Positions 26,404 through 34,968 are shown, counted from the stretch's first letter. The stretch is 64,000 bases of DNA from Pseudomonas sp. 7SR1 (GCF_900156465.1 NZ_LT707064.1:2636501-2700500); one strand, 5' to 3'. Notes: generated from the sequence alone by a model not told the origin. Made by a program: numbers and translations.

Positions 26404-26702
26404 CGAGAGTGATCTTTGGCGTCCAAAAGCAGGAGAGCACTGGCCTTTTTTAGGATTTCGATATCCCGATCCTTTTGCCGCAGCAACGCTTTGAGCTCCT
26501 GGATCTCACGTTGATCGGCGGTAATCGCTTTGGCCCCTGCCGGCGTTGAACCTTGGCGTTCCTGACGAACCTGATCGACCCAACGGCGCAAGGCTGTAGG
26601 GCCAATATCCAAACCGACACAGACCTCAGGTACCGATTGCCCCTCGTCCAGCACCATGCTGGCGGCCTTGAGTTTGAACTCTCTCGAATAGGATTTACGC
26701 AT
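26400..26702 (-). CDS. IS3-family transposase OrfA (DNA-binding helix-turn-helix)
   Basis: A 100-residue protein with the transposase_8 helix-turn-helix (YSREFKLKAASMVLDEG, then VCVGLDIGPTALRRWVDQ) and a C-terminal leucine-zipper-like helix (IQELKALLRQKDRDIEILKK). OrfA alone usually restrains transposition. The ATG at 26702 has GAGG at good distance. A TTG two codons upstream is also possible. Confidence 0.9.
   Translation of the reverse strand: MRKSYSREFKLKAASMVLDEGQSVPEVCVGLDIGPTALRRWVDQVRQERQGSTPAGAKAITADQREIQELKALLRQKDRDIEILKKASALLLLDAKDHSR
26445..26451 (-). promoter_or_regulatory. programmed -1 frameshift site (A AAA AAG)
   Basis: On the coding strand the orfA codons read CTA AAA AAG, the classic heptamer for -1 slippage in IS3 elements. 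After slipping, the new frame runs without a stop through the orfB start region into the transposase core. Confidence 0.8.
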
Positions 26703-26773
26703 AGCCAAACACCTCAGATTTGGGCGCTATCATAGCGCCCGATTGAGGTGTCCAAAATCATTAGGCCAGTTCA

Positions 26774-26791
26774 AGCTCGCTCCCACAGGGA
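26774..26791. repeat. right remainder of the interrupted REP
   Basis: AGCTCGCTCCCACAGGGA completes the REP copy that begins at 25515 on the other side of the insertion sequence. Confidence 0.85.
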
Positions 26792-26811
26792 ATCGTTGCC
26801 AAGCCCTCGGC

Positions 26812-27807
26812 CTACGCCGCCTGCTGGAACTGCTGGCGATACTGATTCGGCGACAGGTCGGTGTGTTGTCGGAACAGCCGCGCGAAAAAGCTCGCATCGT
26901 CGTAGCCCACTTCATAGCTGATGGTCTTGATGCTCTTGCGGCTACCGGACAGCAGGCCCTTGGCGGTCTCTATTCGCAGCCGCTGCAGGTAATGCAGCGG
27001 TTTGTCCCCGGTGGCGGTCTGGAAGCGACGCATGAAGTTGCGAATGCTCATGCCATGTTCCCGGGCGACGTCCTCGAAGCGGAACTTGTCGGCGAAGTGT
27101 TCTTCGAGCCATTGCTGGATCTGCAGGATGATCACATCCTGATGCAGCTTCTGGCCACCGAAGCCGATGCGGCCCGGCGAATAGTTGCGCTGCACTTCAT
27201 ACAGGATGTCCCGTGCCACGGCCTGGGCCACGTTGGCGCCGCAGAAGCGTTCGATGAGATAGATGTACAGGTCGCAGGCCGACGTCGTGCCGCCGGCGCA
27301 GAACAGATTGTCGGCATCGGTCAGGTGCTTGTCCTGGTTCAGGTGCACCTGGGGAAAACGTTCCTTGAACGCGTTGAAGAAGCGCCAGTAGGTGGTGGCT
27401 TCCTTGCCGTCGAGCAATCCGGCTTCGGCCAGCCAGAAAACCCCGGTGGCTTCGCCGCACAGCACCGCGCCGCGGGCATGTTGCTCCCGCAGCCAGGGCA
27501 GGATCTGAGGGTAGCGCTGGCAAAGGCTGTCAAAATCATCCCAGAACGCGGGCAGGATGATCACATCGGTGTTTTCCAGGCCTCCGTCCACCGGGATGAT
27601 CACATCGCTGAAGCTGTTCACCGGCTTGCCGTCGGGGCTGACCAGGCGGATTTCAAATGCCGGGGTCAGGCCTTGGCCCAGTTGTTTGCCATAGCGCAGG
27701 CTGGCCAGATGGAAAAAATCCTTGGCTTGCATGAGAGTGAAGGCGAAGACCCGGTCGATAGCCAGGATGCTGACGCGCCGCAAGGGCGTGGAGACGTGCT
27801 TGGACAT
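26812..27807 (-). CDS. GlxA-family AraC-type transcriptional regulator
   Basis: A 331-residue regulator with an N-terminal DJ-1/PfpI-like (glutamine amidotransferase class I) domain, about residues 10-205, and a C-terminal AraC helix-turn-helix pair, about 225-328 (FEDVAREHGMSIRNFMRRF and IKTISYEVGYDDASFFARLF). The DJ-1 elbow reads LCGEATGVF. These domains usually sense a ligand and are not active enzymes. It is divergent from the acyl-CoA dehydrogenase gene across 145 bases, as I recall for the same pair in P. aeruginosa, so that gene is the first target to consider. Confidence 0.85.
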   Translation of the reverse strand: MSKHVSTPLRRVSILAIDRVFAFTLMQAKDFFHLASLRYGKQLGQGLTPAFEIRLVSPDGKPVNSFSDVIIPVDGGLENTDVIILPAFWDDFDSLCQRYPQILPWLREQHARGAVLCGEATGVFWLAEAGLLDGKEATTYWRFFNAFKERFPQVHLNQDKHLTDADNLFCAGGTTSACDLYIYLIERFCGANVAQAVARDILYEVQRNYSPGRIGFGGQKLHQDVIILQIQQWLEEHFADKFRFEDVAREHGMSIRNFMRRFQTATGDKPLHYLQRLRIETAKGLLSGSRKSIKTISYEVGYDDASFFARLFRQHTDLSPNQYRQQFQQAA

Positions 27808-27952
27808 AATTCATCTTTATTTTTATAGGGGATAGTGGTCACCAGACGGCTGGATCGTCTTATTTTTTGTCGGATGTGTCCAGTGTCCTGTCACTCCCCG
27901 CAGGCTTAGGCTCTGTGGGATAACCACATCCAACAATAACGAAAGGTGCGTC

Positions 27953-29089
27953 ATGATCCCAAGAACCCTGTTCAGTCCCGAGCACGAATTGTTCCGTGAC
28001 AGCGTACGAACCTTCCTTGAAAAAGAAGCCGTGCCCTACCACAGCCAGTGGGAAAAACAGGGTCATATCGACCGCCAGCTCTGGAACAAGGCGGGGGAGG
28101 CGGGCATGTTGTGTTCCCATCTCCCCCAGGCTTATGGCGGGCTGGAGGCGGACTTTCTCTACAGCGCGGTGGTGATCGAGGAAATCGGCCGCCTGGGCCT
28201 GACGGGCATCGGTTTCTCACTGCACTCGGACATAGTCGCGCCTTACATCCTGCATTACGGCAGCGAAGCGTTGAAGCACAAGTACCTGCCGAAACTGATC
28301 TCCGGCGAGATGGTCACGGCCATCGCCATGACCGAGCCGGGCGCCGGTTCCGACCTGCAAGGGGTGAAGACCACGGCCGTGCTGGACGGGGATGAGTATG
28401 TCCTCAACGGCTCGAAAACCTTCATCACCAATGGCTTCCTGGCCGACCTGGTGATCGTGGTCGCCAAGACTGACCCGAAGGCCGGCGCCAAGGGCACCAG
28501 CCTGTTTCTGGTGGAGTCGGGCACGCCTGGCTTCGAAAAAGGCAAGCGCCTGGAAAAGGTCGGAATGAAGGCCCAGGACACATCGGAACTGTTTTTCCAG
28601 GATGTCCGCGTGCCGAAGGAAAACCTGCTCGGGCAGGCTGGAATGGGTTTCGCCTACTTGATGCAGGAGCTGCCCCAGGAGCGCCTCACTGTCGCCATCG
28701 GCGGCCTGGCCTCGGCCGAAGCCGCGCTGCAGTGGACGCTGGACTACACCCGCGAGCGCAAGGCGTTCGGTAAATCCATTGCAGACTTCCAGAACACCCG
28801 TTTCAAGCTCGCGGAACTGGCCACCGAAATCCAGATCGGCCGGGTTTTCGTCGATCGCTGCCTGGAATTGCACCTGCAAGGCAAGCTCGACGTGCCGACC
28901 GCGGCGATGGCCAAGTACTGGGGCACCGATCTGCAATGCAAGGTGCTCGACGAGTGCGTGCAGTTGCATGGCGGCTACGGCTTCATGTGGGAATACCCGA
29001 TTGCCCGTGCGTGGGCCGATGCCCGGGTGCAGCGGATCTATGCAGGGACCAATGAAATCATGAAGGAGATCATTGCGCGGTCGCTTTGA
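27953..29089 (+). CDS. acyl-CoA dehydrogenase, long-chain (LCAD/IVD) type
   Basis: A 378-residue FAD-dependent acyl-CoA dehydrogenase for the first step of beta-oxidation, passing electrons to ETF. Signature blocks are AMTEPGAGSDLQG (125-137), the FAD-binding CVQLHGGYGFMWEYPIAR (cut: CVQLHGG, about 338) and IYAGTNEIMKEI near the end. The C-terminal position that carries the base in medium-chain enzymes is Ala here (YAGT). The base is instead expected to be Glu243 in LPQERL, as in mammalian long-chain and isovaleryl enzymes. ACGAAAGGTGCGTC precedes the ATG. It is divergent from the GlxA-type regulator and convergent with tas. Confidence 0.87.
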   Translation: MIPRTLFSPEHELFRDSVRTFLEKEAVPYHSQWEKQGHIDRQLWNKAGEAGMLCSHLPQAYGGLEADFLYSAVVIEEIGRLGLTGIGFSLHSDIVAPYILHYGSEALKHKYLPKLISGEMVTAIAMTEPGAGSDLQGVKTTAVLDGDEYVLNGSKTFITNGFLADLVIVVAKTDPKAGAKGTSLFLVESGTPGFEKGKRLEKVGMKAQDTSELFFQDVRVPKENLLGQAGMGFAYLMQELPQERLTVAIGGLASAEAALQWTLDYTRERKAFGKSIADFQNTRFKLAELATEIQIGRVFVDRCLELHLQGKLDVPTAAMAKYWGTDLQCKVLDECVQLHGGYGFMWEYPIARAWADARVQRIYAGTNEIMKEIIARSL

Positions 29090-29111
29090 TGCGGTGGTGA
29101 GCCTGGGTTCG

Positions 29112-29207
29112 CTATCGCGAGCAAGCTCGCTCCCACAAGGGTTCTGTGCTGATCACAATGTGATCATACACAAATCGCCTGTGGGAGCGGGCTTGCTCGC
29201 GATGGGG
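29112..29207. repeat. REP doublet
   Basis: Inverted REP copies TATCGCGAGCAAGCTCGCTC and TGTGGGAGCGGGCTTGCTCG flank 40 bases that include a small palindrome TGATCACAATGTGATCA. It lies between two convergent genes. Confidence 0.88.
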
Positions 29208-29219
29208 CCTATGAATCAA

Positions 29220-30260
29220 TCAAGGCGCCGGGTTCGGCTGATCCTTGTGGATCGCCTCGATCCCCGCCAGCACCTCGTCCGACAGCTTCAGGTCGAGGCT
29301 TTCGATGTTGCTGTCCAGTTGCTCCAGGGTGGTGGCGCCAATGATGTTGCTGGTCACGAACGGCTGTTGGGTGACGAACGCCAGTGCCATCTGAGCCGGG
29401 TCCAGGCCGTGCTCGCGGGCCAGCGCCACGTACCGGCTGCACGCGGCTTCCGATTGAGGGTTGAAATAGCGTGTGAAACGGCTGTAGAGGGTCAAACGAC
29501 CCTTGGCCGGCCGTGCGCCGTTCTCATATTTGCCCGACAGGAAGCCAAACGCCAAGGGTGAGTAGGCCAGCAGGCCGCACTGTTCACGAATGGCAATTTC
29601 TGCAAGGCCGACTTCGAAGCTGCGGTTGAGCAGGTTGTACGGATTCTGGATCGACACCGCGCGCGGCCAGCCACGGGCTTCGGCCAGGGCAAGGAATTTC
29701 ATGGTGCCCCAGGGTGTTTCGTTGGACAGGCCGATATGCCGGATCTTGCCGGCCCGCACCTGTTCGTCCAGGGCCTCGAGGGTTTCTTCCAGTGGTGTGA
29801 AGTTTTCATCGGCCTTGTGCTGGTAGCCCAGTTGCCCGAAGAAATTGGTGCTGCGCTCAGGCCAGTGCAGTTGGTAGAGGTCGATCCAGTCGGTCTGCAG
29901 GCGCTTGAGGCTGGCGTCCAGCGCCTGGACGATGTGCTGGCGGTTGTGCTTGAGGTTCTTGTCGCGGATGTAGTCGATGGTGTTGCCGGGACCGGCGATC
30001 TTGCTCGCCAGGATCCAGTCGGCGCGGTCGCCGCGGCTCCTGAAGTAGTTGCCGATGTAGCGTTCGGTGGTGGCGTAGGTGTCGGCTTTCGGCGGGACCG
30101 GATACATCTCGGCGGTGTCGATGAAATTGATGCCGGCACCCTTGGCGCGTTCGATCTGGGCAAAGGCCTCGGCTTCGCTGTTCTGTTCACCCCAGGTCAT
30201 GGTTCCGAGACACAGGGCGCTTACGTTCAGATCGGTACGGCCTAGCTGGCGATAGTCCAT
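29220..30260 (-). CDS. tas: NADP(H)-dependent aldo-keto reductase, Tas type
   Basis: A 346-residue aldo-keto reductase. The catalytic tetrad is visible: Asp and Tyr in DTAEMYP (about 50-56), Lys in ILASKIAG (about 86) and His in LYQLHWPER (about 130). The insert after Tyr and the WPERSTNFFGQLGY block match E. coli Tas. The C-terminal cofactor-binding region is at about 290-320 (IIGATTLEQL). The physiological substrate is unknown. The ATG at 30260 is preceded by GAGGAGTCCCC, and the frame upstream of it is not family-like. Confidence 0.86.
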   Translation of the reverse strand: MDYRQLGRTDLNVSALCLGTMTWGEQNSEAEAFAQIERAKGAGINFIDTAEMYPVPPKADTYATTERYIGNYFRSRGDRADWILASKIAGPGNTIDYIRDKNLKHNRQHIVQALDASLKRLQTDWIDLYQLHWPERSTNFFGQLGYQHKADENFTPLEETLEALDEQVRAGKIRHIGLSNETPWGTMKFLALAEARGWPRAVSIQNPYNLLNRSFEVGLAEIAIREQCGLLAYSPLAFGFLSGKYENGARPAKGRLTLYSRFTRYFNPQSEAACSRYVALAREHGLDPAQMALAFVTQQPFVTSNIIGATTLEQLDSNIESLDLKLSDEVLAGIEAIHKDQPNPAP

Positions 30261-30435
30261 CGGGGACTCCTCGGGCAAAGCAAGCATAAAAGCAGGTTGA
30301 ATTATTTTTCGCAATCTGCATAATTGCGCACCTCTTTCTGCAGTGGAAGTGATGCCCCGCCGCCGAAGAATCTTGCCGTTGAACGGACGCGCCGACCCGA
30401 GCCCCCGAAAGCGTCTGTATCCGGCTGCCTTTGAC

Positions 30436-30464
30436 TTGTCAAAGTACGCACTATTCAGTAAGAT
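30436..30464 (+). promoter_or_regulatory. sigma70-type promoter of rplM-rpsI
   Basis: TTGTCA (30436-30441), 17 bases of spacer, then TAAGAT (30459-30464). It is 41 bases before the rplM start, the only good pair in the gap. The 5' leader includes ACAGGGCGGCCCCTGAGGC, which could hold a short regulatory hairpin. Confidence 0.55.
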
Positions 30465-30505
30465 CCGCCGTCTAATTTACAGGGCGGCCCCTGAGGCTAT
30501 AAAGA

Positions 30506-30934
30506 ATGAAAACTTTTACTGCTAAACCGGAAACAGTAAAGCGCGACTGGTTCGTCGTCGACGCTGCTGGTCAGACCCTGGGTCGTCTGGCCACCGAAAT
30601 CGCGAGCCGTCTGCGTGGCAAGCACAAGCCTGAGTACACTCCTCACGTCGACACCGGTGACTACATCGTTGTGATCAACGCCGAGCAGGTACGTGTGACG
30701 GGTGCCAAGACCTCTGACAAGATGTACTACTCCCACTCCGGTTTTCCTGGTGGCATCAAGTCGATCAACTTTGAAAAGCTGATCGCCAAAGCCCCTGAGC
30801 GCGTGATCGAGACCGCGGTTAAAGGCATGCTGCCTAAGAACCCGCTGGGTCGCGACATGTATCGTAAGCTGAAGGTTTATGCGGGCGCTGCTCACCCTCA
30901 TACTGCTCAGCAGCCCCAAGAACTGAAGTTTTAA
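30506..30934 (+). CDS. rplM: 50S ribosomal protein L13
   Basis: A 142-residue large-subunit protein that binds 23S rRNA early in assembly. The sequence [20 protein letters not shown] and the later blocks [10 protein letters not shown] and [11 protein letters not shown] are standard L13 motifs, and the length equals the family norm. The start follows TGAGGCTATAAAGA. The downstream rpsI gene begins 14 bases later, the usual conserved pair. Confidence 0.97.
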   Translation: MKTFTAKPETVKRDWFVVDAAGQTLGRLATEIASRLRGKHKPEYTPHVDTGDYIVVINAEQVRVTGAKTSDKMYYSHSGFPGGIKSINFEKLIAKAPERVIETAVKGMLPKNPLGRDMYRKLKVYAGAAHPHTAQQPQELKF

Positions 30935-30948
30935 CGGAATAGTTCATT

Positions 30949-31341
30949 ATGTCGGCGACTCAAAATTACGGCACTGGCCGTCGCAAGACTGCAACCGCAC
31001 GCGTTTTCCTGCGTCCGGGCACTGGCAACATCTCCATCAACAACCGCTCCCTGGATAACTTCTTCGGCCGCGAGACTGCTCGCATGGTCGTTCGCCAGCC
31101 GCTGGAACTGACCGAGACCATCGAGAAATTCGATATCTACGTCACTGTCATCGGTGGTGGTGTAAGTGGTCAGGCTGGCGCCATCCGTCACGGCATCACT
31201 CGTGCCCTGATGGACTACGACGAAACTCTGCGCAGCCCACTGCGCAAAGCCGGCTTCGTTACTCGCGATGCTCGCGAAGTTGAACGTAAGAAAGTCGGTC
31301 TGCGTAAAGCGCGTAAGCGTCCTCAGTACTCGAAGCGTTAA
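30949..31341 (+). CDS. rpsI: 30S ribosomal protein S9
   Basis: A 130-residue small-subunit protein with the S9 start ([17 protein letters not shown]) and the Lys/Arg-rich C-terminus ending KRPQYSKR, whose last residues reach the P-site tRNA. Its length is standard. It is cotranscribed with rplM and ends before a terminator at 31357. Confidence 0.97.
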   Translation: MSATQNYGTGRRKTATARVFLRPGTGNISINNRSLDNFFGRETARMVVRQPLELTETIEKFDIYVTVIGGGVSGQAGAIRHGITRALMDYDETLRSPLRKAGFVTRDAREVERKKVGLRKARKRPQYSKR

Positions 31342-31356
31342 TTCGTCTTCGCGTTC

Positions 31357-31397
31357 AAAAAAACGCCCAGTTCCATACGGAGCTGGGCGTTTTTTTA
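31357..31397 (+). terminator. intrinsic terminator of rplM-rpsI
   Basis: AAAAAAACGCCCAG and CTGGGCGTTTTTTT pair around TTCCATACGGAG, 15 bases after the rpsI stop. Confidence 0.93.
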
Positions 31398-31596
31398 TGG
31401 GCAAAATAATTTGCTGTGACAACTTGCCACATCCGTAGAGCCCCTATACTACAAGGCTTGGCGGTATGACCGCTCGGTAATTACCTTGTCAGAATTGGGG
31501 GTTTTCATTACCATTCGGCAAAATTTTTATAAGTTCAGATTTTTACTTAGTAGACGCCTGATTCAACAGGCCACAAAGCTGATGGGAGAGGACTGA

Positions 31597-32190
31597 ATGA
31601 GCAATGACGGCGTGAATGCAGGCCGGCGTCGCTTCCTGGTAGCAGCCACATCCGTGGTGGGTGCTGCAGGAGCGGTGGGGGCTGCGGTCCCGTTCGTGGG
31701 GTCATGGTTTCCCAGCGCCAAGGCGAAAGCTGCCGGCGCACCGGTGAAAGTGAATGTCAGCAAGATCGAGCCAGGCCAGCAGATGATTGCTGAGTGGCGC
31801 GGCCAGCCGGTGTTCATCGTCCGCCGTACGGAGGAAATCCTGGGGAATCTGAAAAAGATCGAGGGTCAGTTGTCCGACCCATCCTCCAAGAACTCGGTCC
31901 AACCGGAATACGTCAACCCTGAAACGCGTTCGATCAAGCCGGAAGTCCTGCTGCTGATCGGTATCTGTACGCACCTGGGTTGCTCGCCAACGTTCCGTCC
32001 CGAAGTGGCCCCTGCCGACCTGGGCAAGGATTGGGTCGGCGGCTATTTCTGCCCTTGCCACGGCTCCCATTACGACCTGGCCGGTCGCGTCTACAAGTCG
32101 CAACCCGCACCTCTGAACCTGCCAGTTCCCCCGCATTCCTATGAGACCGATGACATCATTGTCGTTGGCGTCGATACGGAGAAAGCGTGA
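31597..32190 (+). CDS. petA: ubiquinol-cytochrome c reductase Rieske iron-sulfur subunit
   Basis: A 197-residue [2Fe-2S] subunit of the cytochrome bc1 complex, which takes an electron from ubiquinol. The twin-arginine signal/anchor (GRRRFLVAATS, residues 9-19, and a hydrophobic helix to about 36) remains as the membrane anchor. The cluster boxes are CTHLGC (124-129) and CPCHGSH (152-158), with Cys124, His126, Cys152 and His155 as ligands and Cys129-Cys154 as disulfide. A -10 like TATACT (31445-31450) with a weak -35 lies upstream. petB overlaps its stop codon. Confidence 0.96.
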   Translation: MSNDGVNAGRRRFLVAATSVVGAAGAVGAAVPFVGSWFPSAKAKAAGAPVKVNVSKIEPGQQMIAEWRGQPVFIVRRTEEILGNLKKIEGQLSDPSSKNSVQPEYVNPETRSIKPEVLLLIGICTHLGCSPTFRPEVAPADLGKDWVGGYFCPCHGSHYDLAGRVYKSQPAPLNLPVPPHSYETDDIIVVGVDTEKA

Positions 32191-33401
32191 TGAGCAAATT
32201 AATGGATTGGTTCGATGCGCGCTTTCCCGCGACCAAAATGTGGGAAGACCATCTCAGCAAGTACTACGCCCCGAAGAACTTCAACTTCTTCTACTTCTTT
32301 GGCTCCCTGGCACTGCTCGTTCTGGTCAACCAGATCGTTACCGGTGTCTGGCTGACCATGAGCTACACCCCGTCGGCGGAAGAGGCGTTTGCCTCCGTCG
32401 AGTACATCATGCGCGACGTCGAGTACGGCTCGATCCTGCGTCTGCTGCACTCCACCGGTGCCTCGGCATTCTTCATCGTGGTCTACCTGCACATGTTCCG
32501 CGGCCTGCTCTACGGTTCGTACCAGAAGCCTCGTGAGCTGGTGTGGGTCTTCGGCATGCTGATCTACCTGGCGCTGATGGCCGAGGCCTTCATGGGCTAC
32601 CTGCTGCCGTGGGGCCAGATGTCTTACTGGGGTGCCCAGGTGATCATCTCGCTGTTCGGTGCGATTCCTGTCATCGGCGACGACCTGACCCAGTGGATCC
32701 GTGGCGACTACCTGATCTCGGGTATCACCTTGAACCGCTTCTTCGCCCTGCATGTGGTGGCCCTGCCGATCGTGATCCTCGGCCTGGTGGTGCTGCACAT
32801 CCTGGCGCTGCATGAAGTCGGTTCGAACAACCCTGACGGCGTGGATATCAAGAAACTCAAGGACGAAAACGGCGTACCGCTGGATGGCATTGCCTTCCAC
32901 CCGTACTACACCGTGAAGGATATCGTCGGCGTGGTGGTGTTCCTGTTCATCTTCTGCTCCATCGTGTTCTTCTTCCCGGAAATGGGCGGTTACTTCCTGG
33001 AGAAACCGAACTTCGAGCAGGCGAACGCCTTCAAGACGCCTGAGCACATCGCTCCCGTCTGGTACTTCACACCGTTCTACGCGATTTTGCGGGCGGTTCC
33101 GGACAAGCTGCTGGGGGTCATTGCCATGGGTGCGGCCATCGCGGTGCTGTTCGTGCTGCCGTGGCTGGACCGCAGTCCGGTCAAGTCGATGCGATACAAA
33201 GGCTGGCTGAGCCGGATCTGGCTCGTGGTGTTCTGCATCTCGTTCGTGATCCTGGGCGTGCTGGGCGTATTGGCGCCAACGCCGGGTCGTACGTTGCTGT
33301 CGCAGGTCTGCACCTTCCTGTACTTCGCCTACTTCATTCTGATGCCTTTCTATACCAGGCTCGAGAAGACCAAACCGGTTCCGGAAAGGGTGACTGGCTG
33401 A
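32190..33401 (+). CDS. petB: ubiquinol-cytochrome c reductase cytochrome b subunit
   Basis: A 403-residue integral membrane subunit with about eight or nine hydrophobic helices that carries hemes bL and bH and both quinone sites. Conserved features are GYLLPWGQMSYWGA (about 132-145) and HVVALPIVILGLVVLHILALHEVGSNNP, seen here as two His-containing pieces, and the PEWYF-equivalent PVWYFTPFY near residue 290. PVWY replaces the common PEWY at the Qo site, which I recall as a known variant in gamma-proteobacteria. The ATG at 32190 overlaps the petA TGA. GGAG lies eight bases upstream. Confidence 0.95.
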   Translation: MSKLMDWFDARFPATKMWEDHLSKYYAPKNFNFFYFFGSLALLVLVNQIVTGVWLTMSYTPSAEEAFASVEYIMRDVEYGSILRLLHSTGASAFFIVVYLHMFRGLLYGSYQKPRELVWVFGMLIYLALMAEAFMGYLLPWGQMSYWGAQVIISLFGAIPVIGDDLTQWIRGDYLISGITLNRFFALHVVALPIVILGLVVLHILALHEVGSNNPDGVDIKKLKDENGVPLDGIAFHPYYTVKDIVGVVVFLFIFCSIVFFFPEMGGYFLEKPNFEQANAFKTPEHIAPVWYFTPFYAILRAVPDKLLGVIAMGAAIAVLFVLPWLDRSPVKSMRYKGWLSRIWLVVFCISFVILGVLGVLAPTPGRTLLSQVCTFLYFAYFILMPFYTRLEKTKPVPERVTG

Positions 33402-34183
33402 TGAAAAAACTATTCGCTGTATTGATTCTCGCTGCCATGCCTGTCCTGTCCTTCGCGGCCGAACACGGCGGACCAGAACTGGAAAAAGTCGACATCGACG
33501 TTTCCGATAAGGCCGCCATGCAGGACGGTGCCCGTACTTTCGCCAACTACTGCATGGGCTGCCACAGTGCCAAGTTCCAGCGTTACGAGCGCGTGGCCAA
33601 TGACCTGGGCATCCCTCATGAGTTGATGCTGGAGAAGCTGGTGTTCACCGGCGCCAAGTTGGGCGACCACATGAACATCGGCATGCAGCCGGCAGACGCC
33701 AAGACCTGGTTCGGCGCCGCGCCGCCCGACCTGACCCTGGTCGCTCGCGTGCGTGGGACCGACTGGCTCTATGGCTACCTGCGTTCGTTCTATGAAGATC
33801 CGGCGCGTCCATGGGGCGTGAACAACAAGGTCTTCCCGAACGTGGGCATGCCGAACGTCCTGGTTGGCCTGCAGGGTCGCCAGGTCGTGGGCTGCAAGCA
33901 GGTCCAGATCGTCGAGGACGGCAAGAAGCAATTCGACCCGCTGACCGGCACTGCCTTGACCCATGAGGCTTGTGACCAGTTGACGATCCTGCCCAATACC
34001 GGCAGCCTCACTCCCGAGCAGTTCGATGAGAAGGTCAAGAATCTGGTAACCTTCCTGGCTTACTCGGCGAACCCGGTGAAGCTGGAGCACCAGCGCATTG
34101 GTACCTACGTGTTGCTGTACCTGGCGTTCTTCTTCGTATTCGCCTATCTGCTCAAGCGTGAATACTGGAAAGACGTACATTGA
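33401..34183 (+). CDS. petC: ubiquinol-cytochrome c reductase cytochrome c1 subunit
   Basis: A 260-residue periplasmic cytochrome c1 held by a C-terminal transmembrane helix (about 232-252). The signal peptide (MKKLFAVLILAAMPVLSFA) is cut before AEHGG. One heme c site is CMGCH (51-55), and a Met in MNIGMQPAD or a later block gives the axial ligand. Its ATG shares one base with the petB stop. The petC transcript meets a long hairpin at 34213. Confidence 0.95.
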   Translation: MKKLFAVLILAAMPVLSFAAEHGGPELEKVDIDVSDKAAMQDGARTFANYCMGCHSAKFQRYERVANDLGIPHELMLEKLVFTGAKLGDHMNIGMQPADAKTWFGAAPPDLTLVARVRGTDWLYGYLRSFYEDPARPWGVNNKVFPNVGMPNVLVGLQGRQVVGCKQVQIVEDGKKQFDPLTGTALTHEACDQLTILPNTGSLTPEQFDEKVKNLVTFLAYSANPVKLEHQRIGTYVLLYLAFFFVFAYLLKREYWKDVH

Positions 34184-34212
34184 TAAAGCTGTAAGCCGTT
34201 GCTGTTAATCGT

Positions 34213-34296
34213 GCGCGCCCAAGGGCGTCTCTGAAGGTGTAACGAGCCTGGTTGGCCAGGTGTTACGGGAGACGCCCTCTGGGCGCGCTCGTTTTT
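34213..34296 (+). terminator. very long terminator-like hairpin between petC and sspA
   Basis: GCGCGCCCA, GGGCGTCTC and GTAAC on the left pair in turn with GTTAC, GAGACGCCC and TGGGCGCGC on the right, with CCTGG/CCAGG at the tip. The 76-base stem is followed by TTTTT (34292-34296). It is much longer than a normal terminator and stands within the 150-base gap before sspA. Confidence 0.8.
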
Positions 34297-34334
34297 CCGT
34301 TTTTCAAGAATTTCAACAAGCGAGGAGGATCGCC

Positions 34335-34952
34335 ATGGGCGTGACCAATCGGTTGGCCTGTTACTCCGACCCCGCCGACCACTATTCCCACCGGGTACGT
34401 ATCGTACTGGCAGAGAAAGGTGTCAGCGCCGAGATCATTTATGTCGAGGCGGGTCGTCAACCGCCAAAGCTGATCGAGGTGAACCCTTACGGTAGCCTGC
34501 CTACGCTGGTCGATCGTGACCTGGCGTTATGGGAGTCGACCGTGGTGATGGAATATCTGGATGAGCGTTATCCGCATCCACCCTTGCTGCCGGTGTACCC
34601 TGTCGCTCGTGCGAACAGCCGTCTGCTGATTCATCGTATCCAGCGCGACTGGTGCGGATTGGTGGACCTGATCCTGGATCCGCGAACCAAGGAGTCGGAT
34701 CGGGTGGTCGCGCGCAAGGAGTTGCGCGAAAGCCTGACAGGCGTATCGCCGCTGTTCATCGACAAACCGTTTTTCCTCAGTGAGGAACAAAGTCTGGTGG
34801 ATTGCTGCCTATTGCCCATACTCTGGCGTTTGCCGATTCTGGGTATCGAACTGCCGCGGCCCGCCAAGCCGCTGCTTGATTATATGGAGCGCCAATTCGC
34901 GCGTGAGACGTTCCAGGCAAGCCTGTCTGGTGTCGAGCGCGACATGCGCTGA
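34335..34952 (+). CDS. sspA: stringent starvation protein A
   Basis: A 205-residue RNA-polymerase-associated protein with a GST fold (thioredoxin-like N-terminal domain to about 80, helical domain after). In pseudomonads and E. coli it alters sigma70 promoter recognition in stationary phase or stress and has no GST activity. The conserved surface includes the [11 protein letters not shown] block (about 80-90), matching the family's pocket motif. GAGGAGGA gives a strong ribosome binding site. sspB starts 16 bases after its stop. Confidence 0.94.
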   Translation: MGVTNRLACYSDPADHYSHRVRIVLAEKGVSAEIIYVEAGRQPPKLIEVNPYGSLPTLVDRDLALWESTVVMEYLDERYPHPPLLPVYPVARANSRLLIHRIQRDWCGLVDLILDPRTKESDRVVARKELRESLTGVSPLFIDKPFFLSEEQSLVDCCLLPILWRLPILGIELPRPAKPLLDYMERQFARETFQASLSGVERDMR

Positions 34953-34968
34953 GGCTTAGGGAGCCGCT

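Larger units (their letters stand above)
25531..26773 (-). mobile_element. complete IS3-family insertion sequence
   Basis: A 1243-bp element with TG...CA termini. The left end TGAACTGGTCAAGTAATC and right end (complement TGAACTGGCCTAATGATT) continue into a shared TTGGACACC, forming imperfect inverted repeats of about 27 bp. AGC is duplicated on both sides (25528-25530 and 26774-26776), the 3-bp target duplication usual in IS3 elements. It carries orfA and orfB in overlapping frames with an A6G slip site. All parts look intact, so it may still be active. It lies in a REP between zapE and the glxA-like gene. Confidence 0.9.

Noticed and set aside
27861..27892. Four TGTC copies between the GlxA-type and acyl-CoA dehydrogenase genes
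   Set aside because: Their spacing (9, 7 and 5 bases) is not helical, and a 4-base word is too short to support an operator.
29137..29187. TGATCACAATGTGATCA as a Crp/Vfr-like or other operator
   Set aside because: It lies inside a REP doublet between two gene ends, where no promoter is expected, so loop sequence is the simpler reading.
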